Shown here: positions 6,447-6,447 of the stretch, in pieces
Layout: every line of letters starts with the position of its first letter
Position numbering within the stretch: position 1 is the stretch's first letter
Assembly (NCBI GenBank): GCA_002474345.1
Contig: DKQD01000137.1
Coordinates: 713 to 7,159, forward strand
Source: Bacteriovoracaceae bacterium UBA7317
GTDB taxonomy: Bacteria > Bdellovibrionota > Bacteriovoracia > Bacteriovoracales > Bacteriovoracaceae
DNA length: 6,447 bases
Direction of reading: 5' to 3'
Translations under genes and position numbers: made by a program
The notes under the pieces: generated by a model
What the model was told of the DNA's origin: nothing
Databases searched by the model: none
What the model saw: only the letters and a program-made list of their open reading frames with translations

Positions 6447-6447
6447 A

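Overview
The window looks like part of a small-molecule biosynthetic operon from an AT-rich Gram-negative bacterium. Codons are A/T-ending, and short gaps carry purine-rich AGGA/AAGG ribosome sites. The style reminds me of Bacteriovorax-type Bdellovibrionota, but that is a guess from composition alone. No rRNA, tRNA, mobile element or CRISPR was seen.

Layout: six plus-strand genes are packed head to tail with gaps of 2-14 bases or overlaps. They are (1) the 3' end of a beta-propeller protein (from the left edge to 964), (2) an NADPH-dependent FMN reductase-like flavoprotein (976-1584), (3) a 12-helix MFS exporter (1587-2783), (4) a GTP cyclohydrolase II (2793-3434), (5) a WD40 protein that probably forms two propellers (3449-5110) and (6) an FGE/SUMF1-fold protein without the FGE catalytic cysteines (5107-6108). 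After a 56-base gap holding a hairpin, an acidic, coiled-coil-like small protein is encoded convergently on the minus strand and runs off the right edge.

The key observation is the order GTP cyclohydrolase II - WD40 - SUMF1-like. It is the same as toxB-toxC-toxD of the toxoflavin (azapteridine) operon known from Burkholderia glumae. The inferred model: the cyclohydrolase opens GTP to the diaminopyrimidine precursor shared with riboflavin. The WD40 and SUMF1-like proteins act in the poorly understood steps toward a pyrimidotriazine. The MFS protein exports the product, and the FMN reductase either takes part in the redox chemistry or protects against a redox-cycling product. Partners homologous to toxA (N-methyltransferase) and toxE (RibD-like deaminase) are not in the window and might lie upstream of the left edge. 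The cluster differs from the Burkholderia operon in having an MFS gene and a flavin reductase inside the operon and a second propeller gene upstream, so it may make a related but different azapteridine.
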